64,000 nucleotides of DNA from Zobellia galactanivorans (GTDB lineage Bacteria > Bacteroidota > Bacteroidia > Flavobacteriales > Flavobacteriaceae). Below, one piece after another: positions 37,930 to 46,553 of the stretch. The notes below the pieces were generated by a model. It was given only the letters and a program-made list of their open reading frames with translations. It searched no databases and was not told where the DNA came from. Position 1 is the first letter of the stretch. The number at the start of each line of letters is the position of its first letter. The translations under genes were made by a program, and so were the position numbers. The stretch is from contig NC_015844.1 in NCBI RefSeq assembly GCF_000973105.1, positions 2,972,501-3,036,500 of the forward strand, in the 5' to 3' direction.

Positions 37930-38611
37930 ATGTCTTGTTATCGATGACGAAGAGCTGGCCAGGGGGTTGCTCAAAACATATATCGGGAGATTGGGTTTTT
38001 TGCAGTTTGTAGATGAAATGGCCAATCCGTTGGATGCATTGGGCCTTATGAAAGATGAGAAAATCGATTTACTTTTTTTGGATATCCAGATGCCCGAAAT
38101 CAAGGGGACCGATTTTGTAAAACTGATTCCCGATGGGGTTCAGGTTATATTTACCACGGCCTATTCAGAATATGCCCTTCAAGGCTATGAACTCAATGTT
38201 GTCGATTACCTGTTGAAACCCATCACGTTTGAACGTTTTTTGCTTGCGGTCAATAAGGTGAAGGCGAAAATAGAGGATTCGGGGAAGACCGGTGAAATGC
38301 TTTCAGATAGTCTTACGGTAAAATCGGGCTACGATTTGCATAAGGTCAAATATGACGACCTCCTATATATAGAAAGTGATAGCGAGTATGTCAATTTTTA
38401 TCTAGAGGACAAAAAACTTATGAGCTTGCAGTCGTTAAAAAAACTGACGGAACTTTTGCCCAGTGATCGCTTTATGCGTGTGCATCGCTCGTATATCGTG
38501 AATAAAACAAAGGTAACGACCTTAAAGGGGCGCGATATTTTTATAGGAAAAACCGAAATACCTGTCAGTGCGCAATATTTTGAGGCCGTGAAAAAGGAGC
38601 TTTTCGAGTAA
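37916..38611 (+). CDS. LytTR-family response regulator (second pair)
   Basis: 231 aa from the start at 37916 (MKTIKCLVIDDEE); a start at 37907 is also in frame. The receiver domain has the phosphoacceptor D56 in FLDIQMPEIKG. The LytTR domain spans about 130-231 with the segments DLLYIESDSEYVNFY and RFMRVHRSYIVN. It overlaps the kinase stop, so translation is coupled. A terminator follows 32 nt on. Predicted targets are the divergent EF-hand/YHYH operon (inference). Confidence 0.92.
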   Translation: MKTIKCLVIDDEELARGLLKTYIGRLGFLQFVDEMANPLDALGLMKDEKIDLLFLDIQMPEIKGTDFVKLIPDGVQVIFTTAYSEYALQGYELNVVDYLLKPITFERFLLAVNKVKAKIEDSGKTGEMLSDSLTVKSGYDLHKVKYDDLLYIESDSEYVNFYLEDKKLMSLQSLKKLTELLPSDRFMRVHRSYIVNKTKVTTLKGRDIFIGKTEIPVSAQYFEAVKKELFE

Positions 38612-38642
38612 TGACAGATGCCTGTGGTATCTTGTTCAAATT

Positions 38643-38675
38643 AAAAAGGGCCTAACTCTGCGTTAGGCCCTTTTT
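38643..38675 (+). terminator. Terminator after the second LytTR gene
   Basis: AAAAAGGGCCTAAC (38643-38656) pairs with GTTAGGCCCTTTTT (38662-38675) around a five-base loop. The sequence is symmetric, so it would also end minus-strand transcripts such as that of the 51-aa protein. Confidence 0.85.
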
Positions 38676-38743
38676 AGTCAAGTAGGCATGTTCTGGTGAA
38701 AATCATAGGGCTTTTGGGAAGCTCGATAATTTTCACAATTTTT

Positions 38744-38899
38744 TTAGTTCAACCTCTCAGGTGCTGAAATTTGTTCTATAACAACATCGGCAACCACATG
38801 GTTGCTGTTGTCTTCGTGGTCTTTGTTGTATCTATCATAAACAATTACGGCGGTTACAAAACTTGCTAAATAAAGTAAACTCTTTAATCTGTTGTTCAT
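38744..38899 (-). CDS. Small membrane protein, 51 aa
   Basis: A short gene found by reading the gap: start ATG at 38899, stop at 38744. The product begins MNNRLKSLLYLASFVTAVIVY, a basic N-terminus and one hydrophobic segment (about 6-21), followed by a polar region with HEDNSNHVVADVV. It could be a signal-anchored small protein. No strong promoter is visible; there is no homology I can name. It ends close to the bidirectional terminator at 38643-38675, which would suit it. Confidence 0.5.
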   Translation of the reverse strand: MNNRLKSLLYLASFVTAVIVYDRYNKDHEDNSNHVVADVVIEQISAPERLN

Positions 38900-38900
38900 A

Positions 38901-39235
38901 ACGGTGGGGGATTATTGGTTTGTTTATCTAATTTACATTACCCATTGCCACGAAAAACGGGATTGTTGTCAAATGTGGGTTTTGTGATGTAAAACTGCCA
39001 TTTTTTGTTGAATGCCATTTTAACTCATCGGAGATATGATTCAGTTCATCGAGCGGCTTGTAGCCTTGTTGTTTTCTAGTGCTGCGCGATTTTGGCCCTT
39101 TTGACCAGTTATTTTTTGTGTTGGGACACGGATCTTATGAATTTTGTTGTGAAGATTTTTGGTGGTGTATAGCCGTGTTTTAATCTTGTCGGTCAATCGT
39201 TGCCTAATCGAAGTAAAGCACAGGAAAAAGGGACC
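38901..39235. other. Gene-free stretch between the small protein and the BCCT gene
   Basis: 335 bases. I see no ORF with coding features, no RNA gene and no terminator. It holds the upstream region of the 51-aa gene and the 3' flank of the BCCT transporter. Confidence 0.5.
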
Positions 39236-40735
39236 TTAATTAATGGACTTCTGTTTTCGGGAAACCTCCCATACAAATGCCCCGGCCATATAGACCATAA
39301 AGAGGGCAAAGGGCAAGGAGGTAATGATCAGAAGCTTCTGGACGGCCGTAAGGACATCAATGTCGGGCTTGGCATTGCCCAAAAGGATAAGGGCCAGGGT
39401 TGCCAAAAGGATACAGGCCGACCAAATCAACCTATGTTTCTTCTTTGGGTTTTTCTTGCCCCTGTCGGTAAACATGCTCAATACGAATACCGCGCTGTCG
39501 ACCGAGGTGACCAAAAAGCCCACAAGTAGCAAAATGGTAGTAAAGTTCAAAAGGGTGGCCATGGGGTAATTTTCGAAAAACACGAAAATGGAAGAGAACA
39601 CATGGCCAAATTCATTTTGGTATTGGCCCCAGTCCTCTATGAGTCCGAATGCCGAGGTACCAAAAACGGAAAACCAAAAAAACGTTCCGAACGACGGTAT
39701 GATCAAGACCCCAAGAAGCAATTGTCTCAAGGTGCGCCCCTTTGAAATCCTGGCGATAAAAATACCCGTAAAGGGTGCCCATGCCAGCCAAAAGGCCCAA
39801 TAATAAAAAGTCCAATCGGTCAAGAAGGTCATGCCGGGGTGATAGCTTCCGTAGGCCAGGCTCATGGGAACGAAGTCGATCAGGTAGTTAAGGCTTGCCT
39901 TGCCAAAAGCGGTCAATATTGCGCTCATATCACTCATAAGGAATACGAACAACAGTAAGAGGGTAGTGATGAGAATGTTGATTCTAGAAATGGCTTTGAT
40001 GCCTTTGTTCACACCCTGCCATGCCGAATAGAAAGCAATTGCCGAGATTAAGATGGCCAAAAGTAATGTGGTGCCTATCCCGAAATCGTAATCAAAGATA
40101 TGGTTGAGACCTCCGTTTATTTGTGTAGTGCCCAAGCCAATAGCGGCAATGAGTCCGAATACCGTGGTAATGATAGTCATGATATCGATTCCCTTTTTGG
40201 CCAAAGGGCTTGAAATGGAATCTTCAATGGTCGAACTTACCCTGACTTTCTTTTTGCGTACGAAAAGGGCATAACCGACTACCATGGCAAAAAGTCCATA
40301 AAACGCCCATGCCGTGAGTCCCCATTGATAGAAGGTGAATTCCAAGGCCAGGATTTCGGGCGTCAAATGCGAAGCGAAGGGCGGGTGTTGCTGCATAAAT
40401 ACGGGTTCCTGAACGGCACGTAATAAAATGCCCGAGCCCATGCCCGCACTGTACAACATTGCCGTCCACGACCAAAGAGAGTATTCGGGAGAGGACTCTT
40501 TTTTTCCGAGCTTAATATTTCCGATGGGGGAAAGGGCGATAATAATAAGAAAGAGCACACAGCCCAAGCCTAAATACAGGTAGAAAAAACCAAAATAGTT
40601 CCGCACCCAAATAGAGGTCAGTTCAATAAACTCGTAACTCTTTTCCGTGGCAAAAAAAACAACGAAGGTAAAAAGGACAAGAAAACCTATGGGGAGGGCA
40701 AGCAACGGATTTTTTAGATGGCGCATTTTGGGCAA
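39236..40735 (-). CDS. BCCT-family (betaine/carnitine/choline) transporter
   Basis: 499 aa with about twelve membrane segments. The fold is recognisable from SAGMGSGILLRAVQEP (about 95-110), the region corresponding to the sodium/substrate motif of BetP, and WAFWLAWAPFTGIFIARISKGRTLR (about 316-340). It likely takes up a quaternary ammonium compatible solute with sodium or protons, useful for a marine organism. The C-terminal tail is short, unlike the long osmosensing tail of BetP, so direct osmotic regulation is doubtful. Confidence 0.88.
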   Translation of the reverse strand: MPKMRHLKNPLLALPIGFLVLFTFVVFFATEKSYEFIELTSIWVRNYFGFFYLYLGLGCVLFLIIIALSPIGNIKLGKKESSPEYSLWSWTAMLYSAGMGSGILLRAVQEPVFMQQHPPFASHLTPEILALEFTFYQWGLTAWAFYGLFAMVVGYALFVRKKKVRVSSTIEDSISSPLAKKGIDIMTIITTVFGLIAAIGLGTTQINGGLNHIFDYDFGIGTTLLLAILISAIAFYSAWQGVNKGIKAISRINILITTLLLLFVFLMSDMSAILTAFGKASLNYLIDFVPMSLAYGSYHPGMTFLTDWTFYYWAFWLAWAPFTGIFIARISKGRTLRQLLLGVLIIPSFGTFFWFSVFGTSAFGLIEDWGQYQNEFGHVFSSIFVFFENYPMATLLNFTTILLLVGFLVTSVDSAVFVLSMFTDRGKKNPKKKHRLIWSACILLATLALILLGNAKPDIDVLTAVQKLLIITSLPFALFMVYMAGAFVWEVSRKQKSIN

Positions 40736-40826
40736 GGTATGTATCTTTTGGGTTCTAATCCGCTCTAAGTCTCCTTGGGTAGGGATTACTTTCTTGAAAA
40801 ATACAAAAAAATGTCAAGGTAGTTTT

Positions 40827-42263
40827 TTAGGGCGATGGCTTGGCCTTGGCTATGTTACGGATCATGCCTCCGAAAATAAAGAAATGAAAAGGGATAATAC
40901 TGTACCAATAGAGCCGGCCCTTAAGACCGCGCGGGCGAAATGTGGCCGTTTGGTGCAGTATATTGTGTTCGTCGATCTTAAATTCGAGCCACGCTTCGCC
41001 AGGTAACTTCATTTCTGCAAAGAGCAATAGGCGTTTTGCTTTTTTATCGGCGAGAAGAACGCGCCAAAAATCAAGCGAGTCGCCAGCGAAAATTTTGTCG
41101 GGATGCGTTCGCCCGCGGCGTAGACCGACACCTCCCGAAAATTTATCGATGATTCCACGAATCTTCCACAGCCAATTCCCGTAGTACCACCCGGTTTCCC
41201 CGCCAATTTTCCAGATGTTGCGCAAGACCTGTTCCGGGTCGTCTACCCTGATTTTTTTTTCATCTTTAAGAACGCCATACTTGGGAACCTGTATGTATTT
41301 CCCCAGGTTCTTTTTAAAGCGCCCGCTTACCATGCTGTCCTTCCAGCTGCTAACTACGAGATTTTGCTCGATTTTTTTAAAGGCGAGGGCAATGGCTTCT
41401 TTATAAGTGTGTGGTTTTATATGCAATAATTCTTGCAGTCTCTTGTCTTTGGCAATGACCTCTATTTTCATGCTGTCGACAAGGTTTAGGGCTAATTTGT
41501 AAGAGGTAGAGGTTACAAAGTACAGCCAATAGCTCGACAATTTAGGGGTCATGATCGGAACCGTAATAATGTAATTCTTAAATCCGCGGGCCTCGGCGTA
41601 CTGCTCCAACATTTGTTTATAGGTCAGTACATCGGGGCCGGCAATATCAAAAGAATCGTTATAGGTTTTCTCATTGCCCAAAACACCGGTCAAAAATGTC
41701 AAGATGTCCCTAATGGCAATGGGCTGGGTTTTGGTCAAGACCCATTTTGGGGTAATCATTACAGGGAGTTTTTCACATAGGTCGCGAATGATCTCGAAGG
41801 AAGAACTGCCTGATCCCACAATAATGCCCGCACGTAATACCGTAAGCTGAAAATTGCCCTTGTATAAAATCTGCTCCACATTTTTTCGGGACCGTAGGTG
41901 TTTGCTCAGGTTCTCTTCATTGACGATTCCACTTAAGTAGATTACCTGTTTGACCTGGGTATGGCTGAGGTAGGTATTGAAGTTTTCGGCGGTCTGCGCT
42001 TCCAAGGCATCGAAATCCTGTACGGACGAACTCATGGAATGGATCAGAAAATAGGCCGCGTCTATGTCTTTTGGAATGATCGAAAGATCAACTTCCTTTA
42101 GAAAATCGATTTCAAGCACCTGGATCTGTGCCCGTATTTCTTTGTCTATCGAAAATCTTGTTTCGTCACGTACCGTGCACACTACCTCATGGCCCATTTC
42201 TAGTAATTGGGGCAATAGTCGCATGCCAATATAGCCGTTGGCGCCTGTCAAGAGTATTTTCAT
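40827..42263 (-). CDS. NAD(P)-binding SDR-like protein with DUF2867 domain
   Basis: 478 aa. An N-terminal extended SDR/NmrA Rossmann domain has GANGYIG (7-13) and a conserved YLSGIV near residue 128. The C-terminal part (about 330-478) matches DUF2867: WYYGNWLWKIRGIIDKFSGGVGLRRGRTHP, then DSLDFWRVL, and EAWLEFKI. Such two-domain proteins are widespread and mostly unstudied; a nucleotide-sugar or lipid-linked oxidoreductase role is possible. It lies 15 nt downstream of the 141-aa gene, probably in one transcript. Confidence 0.82.
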   Translation of the reverse strand: MKILLTGANGYIGMRLLPQLLEMGHEVVCTVRDETRFSIDKEIRAQIQVLEIDFLKEVDLSIIPKDIDAAYFLIHSMSSSVQDFDALEAQTAENFNTYLSHTQVKQVIYLSGIVNEENLSKHLRSRKNVEQILYKGNFQLTVLRAGIIVGSGSSSFEIIRDLCEKLPVMITPKWVLTKTQPIAIRDILTFLTGVLGNEKTYNDSFDIAGPDVLTYKQMLEQYAEARGFKNYIITVPIMTPKLSSYWLYFVTSTSYKLALNLVDSMKIEVIAKDKRLQELLHIKPHTYKEAIALAFKKIEQNLVVSSWKDSMVSGRFKKNLGKYIQVPKYGVLKDEKKIRVDDPEQVLRNIWKIGGETGWYYGNWLWKIRGIIDKFSGGVGLRRGRTHPDKIFAGDSLDFWRVLLADKKAKRLLLFAEMKLPGEAWLEFKIDEHNILHQTATFRPRGLKGRLYWYSIIPFHFFIFGGMIRNIAKAKPSP

Positions 42264-42278
42264 GGGCAGTTTTATGGG

Positions 42279-42704
42279 TTAGAGGTCGTCGATCGAAGTC
42301 GGAGCATTATCGGCCTTGTAATTTTGAAGCTTGATAAAGAATTTTTGTATGGCCTTGGTGTCTGCCTTGACCTTGACATAATAATGGTCGCGATATATGG
42401 AATAGATACCGATGTCACCTTTGTACAAAGTGAGCTTGTAAAACGGAATGACCAAGGCATAGGTCTCGAGCAGCGACCTGAATCTTAGGATAATGCCCCT
42501 GGGGCGAAGCTCAATATTGCACTGGTCGAGATTGTTGTCTAAAATCAGCAGGTTTCTAATGCCGATACTGGTCTCGGTAATGAACAATTTAGGCGAGCCG
42601 ATACCCCCCATGGCCCAACGCTCTTTGAGCGTAAAAGGCTTGCCTACGGCCTCATCTATTTTTTTGGTAATCCGTTTGTCCGTGTACGATACGTTTAAAA
42701 GCAT
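42279..42704 (-). CDS. Conserved hypothetical protein, 141 aa
   Basis: No signal peptide or membrane segment. It begins MLLNVSYTDKRITKKIDEAVGKPFTLKERW, with a beta-rich middle (GSPKLFITETSIGIRNLLILDNN; FRSLLETYALVIPFYKLTLYKGDIGIYSIYRDHYYVKV) and a helical end. The pattern resembles a small PH-like or DUF beta fold, but I cannot name the family. Upstream partner of the SDR/DUF2867 gene. Confidence 0.65.
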   Translation of the reverse strand: MLLNVSYTDKRITKKIDEAVGKPFTLKERWAMGGIGSPKLFITETSIGIRNLLILDNNLDQCNIELRPRGIILRFRSLLETYALVIPFYKLTLYKGDIGIYSIYRDHYYVKVKADTKAIQKFFIKLQNYKADNAPTSIDDL

Positions 42705-42815
42705 ATGGACTTCGTTTTAAAAACCCTAAGACCTGACCAAGGGCGACATTTTTATAAAGTTAAAGAAAAGCGGGGCCATTACCGCCCGTCTTAGGGTAAA
42801 AGCGTAAAAAATGAT

Positions 42816-42823
42816 TAGTTTTG
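42816..42823 (+). promoter_or_regulatory. -7 element of the argS promoter
   Basis: TAGTTTTG matches TAnnTTTG exactly; a poor -33 (TTAG, 42791-42794) lies 21 bases upstream. A TTG codon at 42821 that would extend argS lies inside this element, so the ATG at 42845 is the start. Confidence 0.6.
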
Positions 42824-42844
42824 CAGCTTGAAACGAAAGATGAT

Positions 42845-44629
42845 ATGGGTATTCAAGCAATTTTAGAAGCCAAGGTTAAAGAGGCAATAGCAGCTATTTT
42901 CAATGTGGAGCTGCCATCAGTGGAATTTCAACCGACCCGAAAGGACTTTGAAGGTGATGTAACGATTGTTGTATTTCCCATGCTTCGTTTTGTTAAGGGG
43001 AATCCGGTACAGATAGGAGAGCAGATAGGGGCCTATTTGGAAAAGGAAGTAGCCGAGGTTACCGGATTTAACGTTATCAAAGGTTTTTTGAACCTCGTAA
43101 TCGGTGATGGGTATTATCTTGATTTTTTCAATGGGGTCAAGAACGATGCCGCTTACGGATTTGTTTCTCCCTCGGAGAACGATGCCATAATGGTAGAGTA
43201 CTCTTCCCCCAATACCAATAAACCCTTGCATTTAGGGCATATTAGAAATAACCTCTTAGGATATTCCGTTGCCGAGATTTTAAAGGCTTCCGGTAAGAAA
43301 GTATATAAGACCCAGATCATTAATGACCGAGGTATCCATATCTGTAAGAGTATGTTGGCCTGGCAGCGTTTTGGCAATGGGGAAACGCCAGAAAGTACCG
43401 GCTTGAAAGGTGATAAGCTCGTTGGGAACTATTATGTGGCCTTCGACAAGGCGTATAAAGCGGAAATAGCCGAAATGGTTGCCAATGGAACCGATAAGAA
43501 GGTGGCCGAGAAAGAAGCCCCCATTCTTTTGGAAGCCCAAGAAATGCTTCAGAAATGGGAGGCCGGCGATGAAGGGGTGGTTGCCCTTTGGAAAGAAATG
43601 AACGCTTGGGTTTACAAAGGTTTTGATGTCACTTATAAAAACCTTGGGGTAGATTTTGATACCCTATACTATGAAAGTAATACCTACTTGTTAGGGAAGG
43701 ATGTAGTGGCCGAAGGCCTTGAAAAGGGCGTTTTTTTTAGAAAGGAAGACGGTAGCGTTTGGATCGATCTTACGGATGAAGGCCTTGATGAAAAAATAGT
43801 GCTTCGTTCCGATGGAACGGCAGTTTATATGACCCAAGATATTGGTACGGCCATACAAAGGGTAAAAGATTATCCAGACGTAGGCGGTATGGTGTATACC
43901 GTGGGTAATGAGCAAGATTATCACTTTAAGGTGCTGTTCTTGATTTTGAAAAAACTTGGCTTTTCTTGGTCTGAAAACCTGCACCATTTGAGCTATGGAA
44001 TGGTCGATTTGCCCAGCGGTAAAATGAAGAGTAGGGAGGGAACCGTAGTCGACGCCGATGACCTTATGGACGATATGACCAATACTGCCGCCCAAATTTC
44101 AGAAGAATTGGGCAAGTTGGAAGGTTATTCCGAAGAAGAGAAAAACTCATTGTACAAATTGATAGGTCTCGGTGCCCTAAAATACTATATCTTAAAAGTA
44201 GATCCTAAAAAACGGATCCTTTTCGACCCCGAAGAGTCGGTCGATTTTCAAGGGAATACCGGTCCGTTTATCCAATATACCTATGCCCGTATCCAGTCGA
44301 TTTTAAGAAAGGCCGATTTTGATACCAATGTCGATGTGGCCATGGGGGATATCGATGGATTGCACAACAAGGAGAAAGAACTTATTAAACAGTTGCAACT
44401 CTATCCGGAAACCGTTCAATTGGCAGCGGAAAACTATAGTCCCGCCTTGATTGCCAACTATACCTACGACTTGGTAAAGGAATTTAATTCTTTCTACCAA
44501 CAGGTTTCGATCTTGGGCGAAACCGATGCCCAGAAAAAATTGTTACGGGTACAGCTCTCAAAGAAAGTCAGTGAAGTTATCGCTTCGGCTTTCGGTCTTT
44601 TGGGCATAGACGTTCCGGAGCGAATGTAA
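42845..44629 (+). CDS. argS: Arginyl-tRNA synthetase
   Basis: Class I synthetase charging tRNA-Arg; 594 aa from MGIQAILEAKV. An N-terminal additional domain (1-110) precedes the catalytic core. The HIGH motif appears as HLGHIRNN and the KMSKS-like motif as KMKSREGT. The C-terminal anticodon-binding domain starts near 470 (NTGPFIQYTYARIQSILRK). Frames running further upstream cover the promoter. Confidence 0.97.
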   Translation: MGIQAILEAKVKEAIAAIFNVELPSVEFQPTRKDFEGDVTIVVFPMLRFVKGNPVQIGEQIGAYLEKEVAEVTGFNVIKGFLNLVIGDGYYLDFFNGVKNDAAYGFVSPSENDAIMVEYSSPNTNKPLHLGHIRNNLLGYSVAEILKASGKKVYKTQIINDRGIHICKSMLAWQRFGNGETPESTGLKGDKLVGNYYVAFDKAYKAEIAEMVANGTDKKVAEKEAPILLEAQEMLQKWEAGDEGVVALWKEMNAWVYKGFDVTYKNLGVDFDTLYYESNTYLLGKDVVAEGLEKGVFFRKEDGSVWIDLTDEGLDEKIVLRSDGTAVYMTQDIGTAIQRVKDYPDVGGMVYTVGNEQDYHFKVLFLILKKLGFSWSENLHHLSYGMVDLPSGKMKSREGTVVDADDLMDDMTNTAAQISEELGKLEGYSEEEKNSLYKLIGLGALKYYILKVDPKKRILFDPEESVDFQGNTGPFIQYTYARIQSILRKADFDTNVDVAMGDIDGLHNKEKELIKQLQLYPETVQLAAENYSPALIANYTYDLVKEFNSFYQQVSILGETDAQKKLLRVQLSKKVSEVIASAFGLLGIDVPERM

Positions 44630-44680
44630 GGCACGGGGAAACCTATACAATTTAATTCCGTTTTTGGAGTTGTTAGCAGT

Positions 44681-45508
44681 ATGGTTACAGAGCATGATAT
44701 CAAGATTTTGGCCTTGTTCTTTTTGTGTGTCCAAGCGCTGTATATCCTCTATTATACGATTGGACTTTATCACCTAAATCCCTTTATAAAAAAAAAGCCG
44801 CTTTCGCCCTCGGAGCAACAACTGCTTGCCGATAATTTTCCTATTTATACCAAGTTGCCCATAGATTTAAGGGAAAAGTGCGATAAACGCATCGTATGGT
44901 TCAGAAGTAGAAAAAGATTTGTTTTTTATGGAAAGGTCGAAAGGAGGAAAGAACTTAAATTGCTTTTAAGTGCCTCTGCCGTATTAATGACCTTGGGGTT
45001 GAAGAACTACAAAATGATGCGTTCGCTGTTGCGGATCGTTGTTTATCCTTCCAAATATTATTCCCGTATAAACCGAAAGCACCATCTGGGGGAGTACAAC
45101 CCCCGTTTTAAGACCGTTATTTTTTCTGCCGATACGATTTGGGAAGGTTTTCGCATTTCCGATGACAATGTAAATTTGGCCTTGCATGAATTTGCCCATG
45201 CCCTCAGCTTTGAAATGATTCGAAAGAATTCGTGGGAGGCCCGTAAGTTTAGGGTGGGACTCAAAAAGATTAAGGAGCTTTTTCTAAGGGAAGGCTATGC
45301 CCAAAGGCTGGCCGATTCAAAATATTTTAGGGAGTATGGTATGACCAATCTACAGGAATTTTTTTCCGTAGCCGTAGAGAACTATGCCGAAACGCCCCAA
45401 ATATTCTTGGCCGAGTTTCCCGAATTGTACGCCGTTATCCAAAAAATGTTGGGCTTCGACTTTCAGGTGTTTCCAGAACATCGTTCAGGGGTGGCCATGG
45501 GTACGTGA
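44681..45508 (+). CDS. MtfA-type zinc metallopeptidase
   Basis: 275 aa. One N-terminal membrane segment (about 8-28) is followed by a soluble domain with the zinc motif HEFAH (169-173) and a downstream glutamate in EFFSVAVENY, as in the M90 (MtfA) family. In E. coli MtfA interacts with the glucose regulator Mlc; no Mlc relative is seen here, so the target is unknown. It lies 51 nt downstream of argS and converges on the dehydratase gene. Confidence 0.85.
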   Translation: MVTEHDIKILALFFLCVQALYILYYTIGLYHLNPFIKKKPLSPSEQQLLADNFPIYTKLPIDLREKCDKRIVWFRSRKRFVFYGKVERRKELKLLLSASAVLMTLGLKNYKMMRSLLRIVVYPSKYYSRINRKHHLGEYNPRFKTVIFSADTIWEGFRISDDNVNLALHEFAHALSFEMIRKNSWEARKFRVGLKKIKELFLREGYAQRLADSKYFREYGMTNLQEFFSVAVENYAETPQIFLAEFPELYAVIQKMLGFDFQVFPEHRSGVAMGT

Positions 45509-45514
45509 TACGGG

Positions 45515-46504
45515 CTAGGGTTCCAAACACGGCCTAGAATCTAAATGATCGGTGTTCCAAATTTTATTTTGCTTGCTAGGGTCGATATTTCCACCGGACA
45601 AGATTACCATTACGCGTTTTTTCGATGTGCTGTGTTTTAGCCATTCGACCACCCCTGCCATGGCCATGGCACTGGTAGGTTCAACATGCAATTTCAATAA
45701 ATGGGTCAGCCATTGGGTCCAGTATATCAACTTTGGTTCTTCGACTTCGTAAAGGGCATCGAGCAATTTGAGGTACTCGAAGGTAATATCGCCTACGGCC
45801 ATGGTCATGGCGCCATCGGCTAGGGTGTCGGGCGTTGAACTTAATTTTTGAATACGGTTGGTGCGTAACGATTGCGCCGCATCGTTGGCGTTTAAAGGTT
45901 CAACTCCGATAACTTGGGTTTTGGGCGATAGGGCATGGGTTGCGATAAGCGTACCCGATAAAAGTCCCCCTCCGCCACAGGGCGCAAAAACGGCGTCAAG
46001 ATTATCGACTTGTTCGATGGCCTCACAAATGGCGGTGCCTTGGCCGGCTATTACTTGATGATGGTTGTACGGGGGGATCCAATAGGCTCCTTTTTCTTTG
46101 GAAGCTGCAATGACAAGGGCATCGGCCATATTTCTGTCTTTGCATAGTTCAACATGGGCTCCGTACGATTGGGTGGCCTGTATTTTTATTTTAGAGGCGT
46201 AGGCCGGCATATAGATGGTGGCCGGAATGTTGAACTGTCGGGCGGCCCATGCCACGGCCTGCGAGTGGTTGCCCGAACTATTCGCAATAACATGTTCGGG
46301 CCTCTCTTTGTTTTCAACGAGCCAAGCCAATGTATTGCAGGCGCCCCTGGCTTTAAAGGCTCCTATTTTCTGGAGGCATTCCGCCTTAAAATAGATTTCA
46401 TGTCCGAGCCAATTGTTTAGAAGGGAAGAACTGAAAATCGGTGTTTCGTGTACAAGGCCGTGGATGCGTATCTTGGCTTTTTTGATGTCTTCAATGGTAG
46501 GCAT
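45515..46504 (-). CDS. Threonine/serine dehydratase-type PLP enzyme
   Basis: 329 aa, fold type II PLP enzyme without a C-terminal ACT regulatory domain. The PLP lysine is K51 in GAFKARGA, followed by the phosphate-binding SSGNHSQAVAWAA and the glycine loop CGGGGLLSG. The short form corresponds to catabolic threonine dehydratase or serine racemase rather than biosynthetic IlvA. Possible reactions are deamination of threonine or serine, or racemisation of serine. Confidence 0.88.
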   Translation of the reverse strand: MPTIEDIKKAKIRIHGLVHETPIFSSSLLNNWLGHEIYFKAECLQKIGAFKARGACNTLAWLVENKERPEHVIANSSGNHSQAVAWAARQFNIPATIYMPAYASKIKIQATQSYGAHVELCKDRNMADALVIAASKEKGAYWIPPYNHHQVIAGQGTAICEAIEQVDNLDAVFAPCGGGGLLSGTLIATHALSPKTQVIGVEPLNANDAAQSLRTNRIQKLSSTPDTLADGAMTMAVGDITFEYLKLLDALYEVEEPKLIYWTQWLTHLLKLHVEPTSAMAMAGVVEWLKHSTSKKRVMVILSGGNIDPSKQNKIWNTDHLDSRPCLEP

Positions 46505-46553
46505 AGGAAATTTTTATTGTATTACGGTAACGGACACATTCCCTAGAGCAGTG

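Noticed and set aside
42821-42844. TTG-initiated extension of argS
   Set aside because: The TTG lies inside the TAGTTTTG promoter element; the ATG at 42845 fits the family N-terminus.
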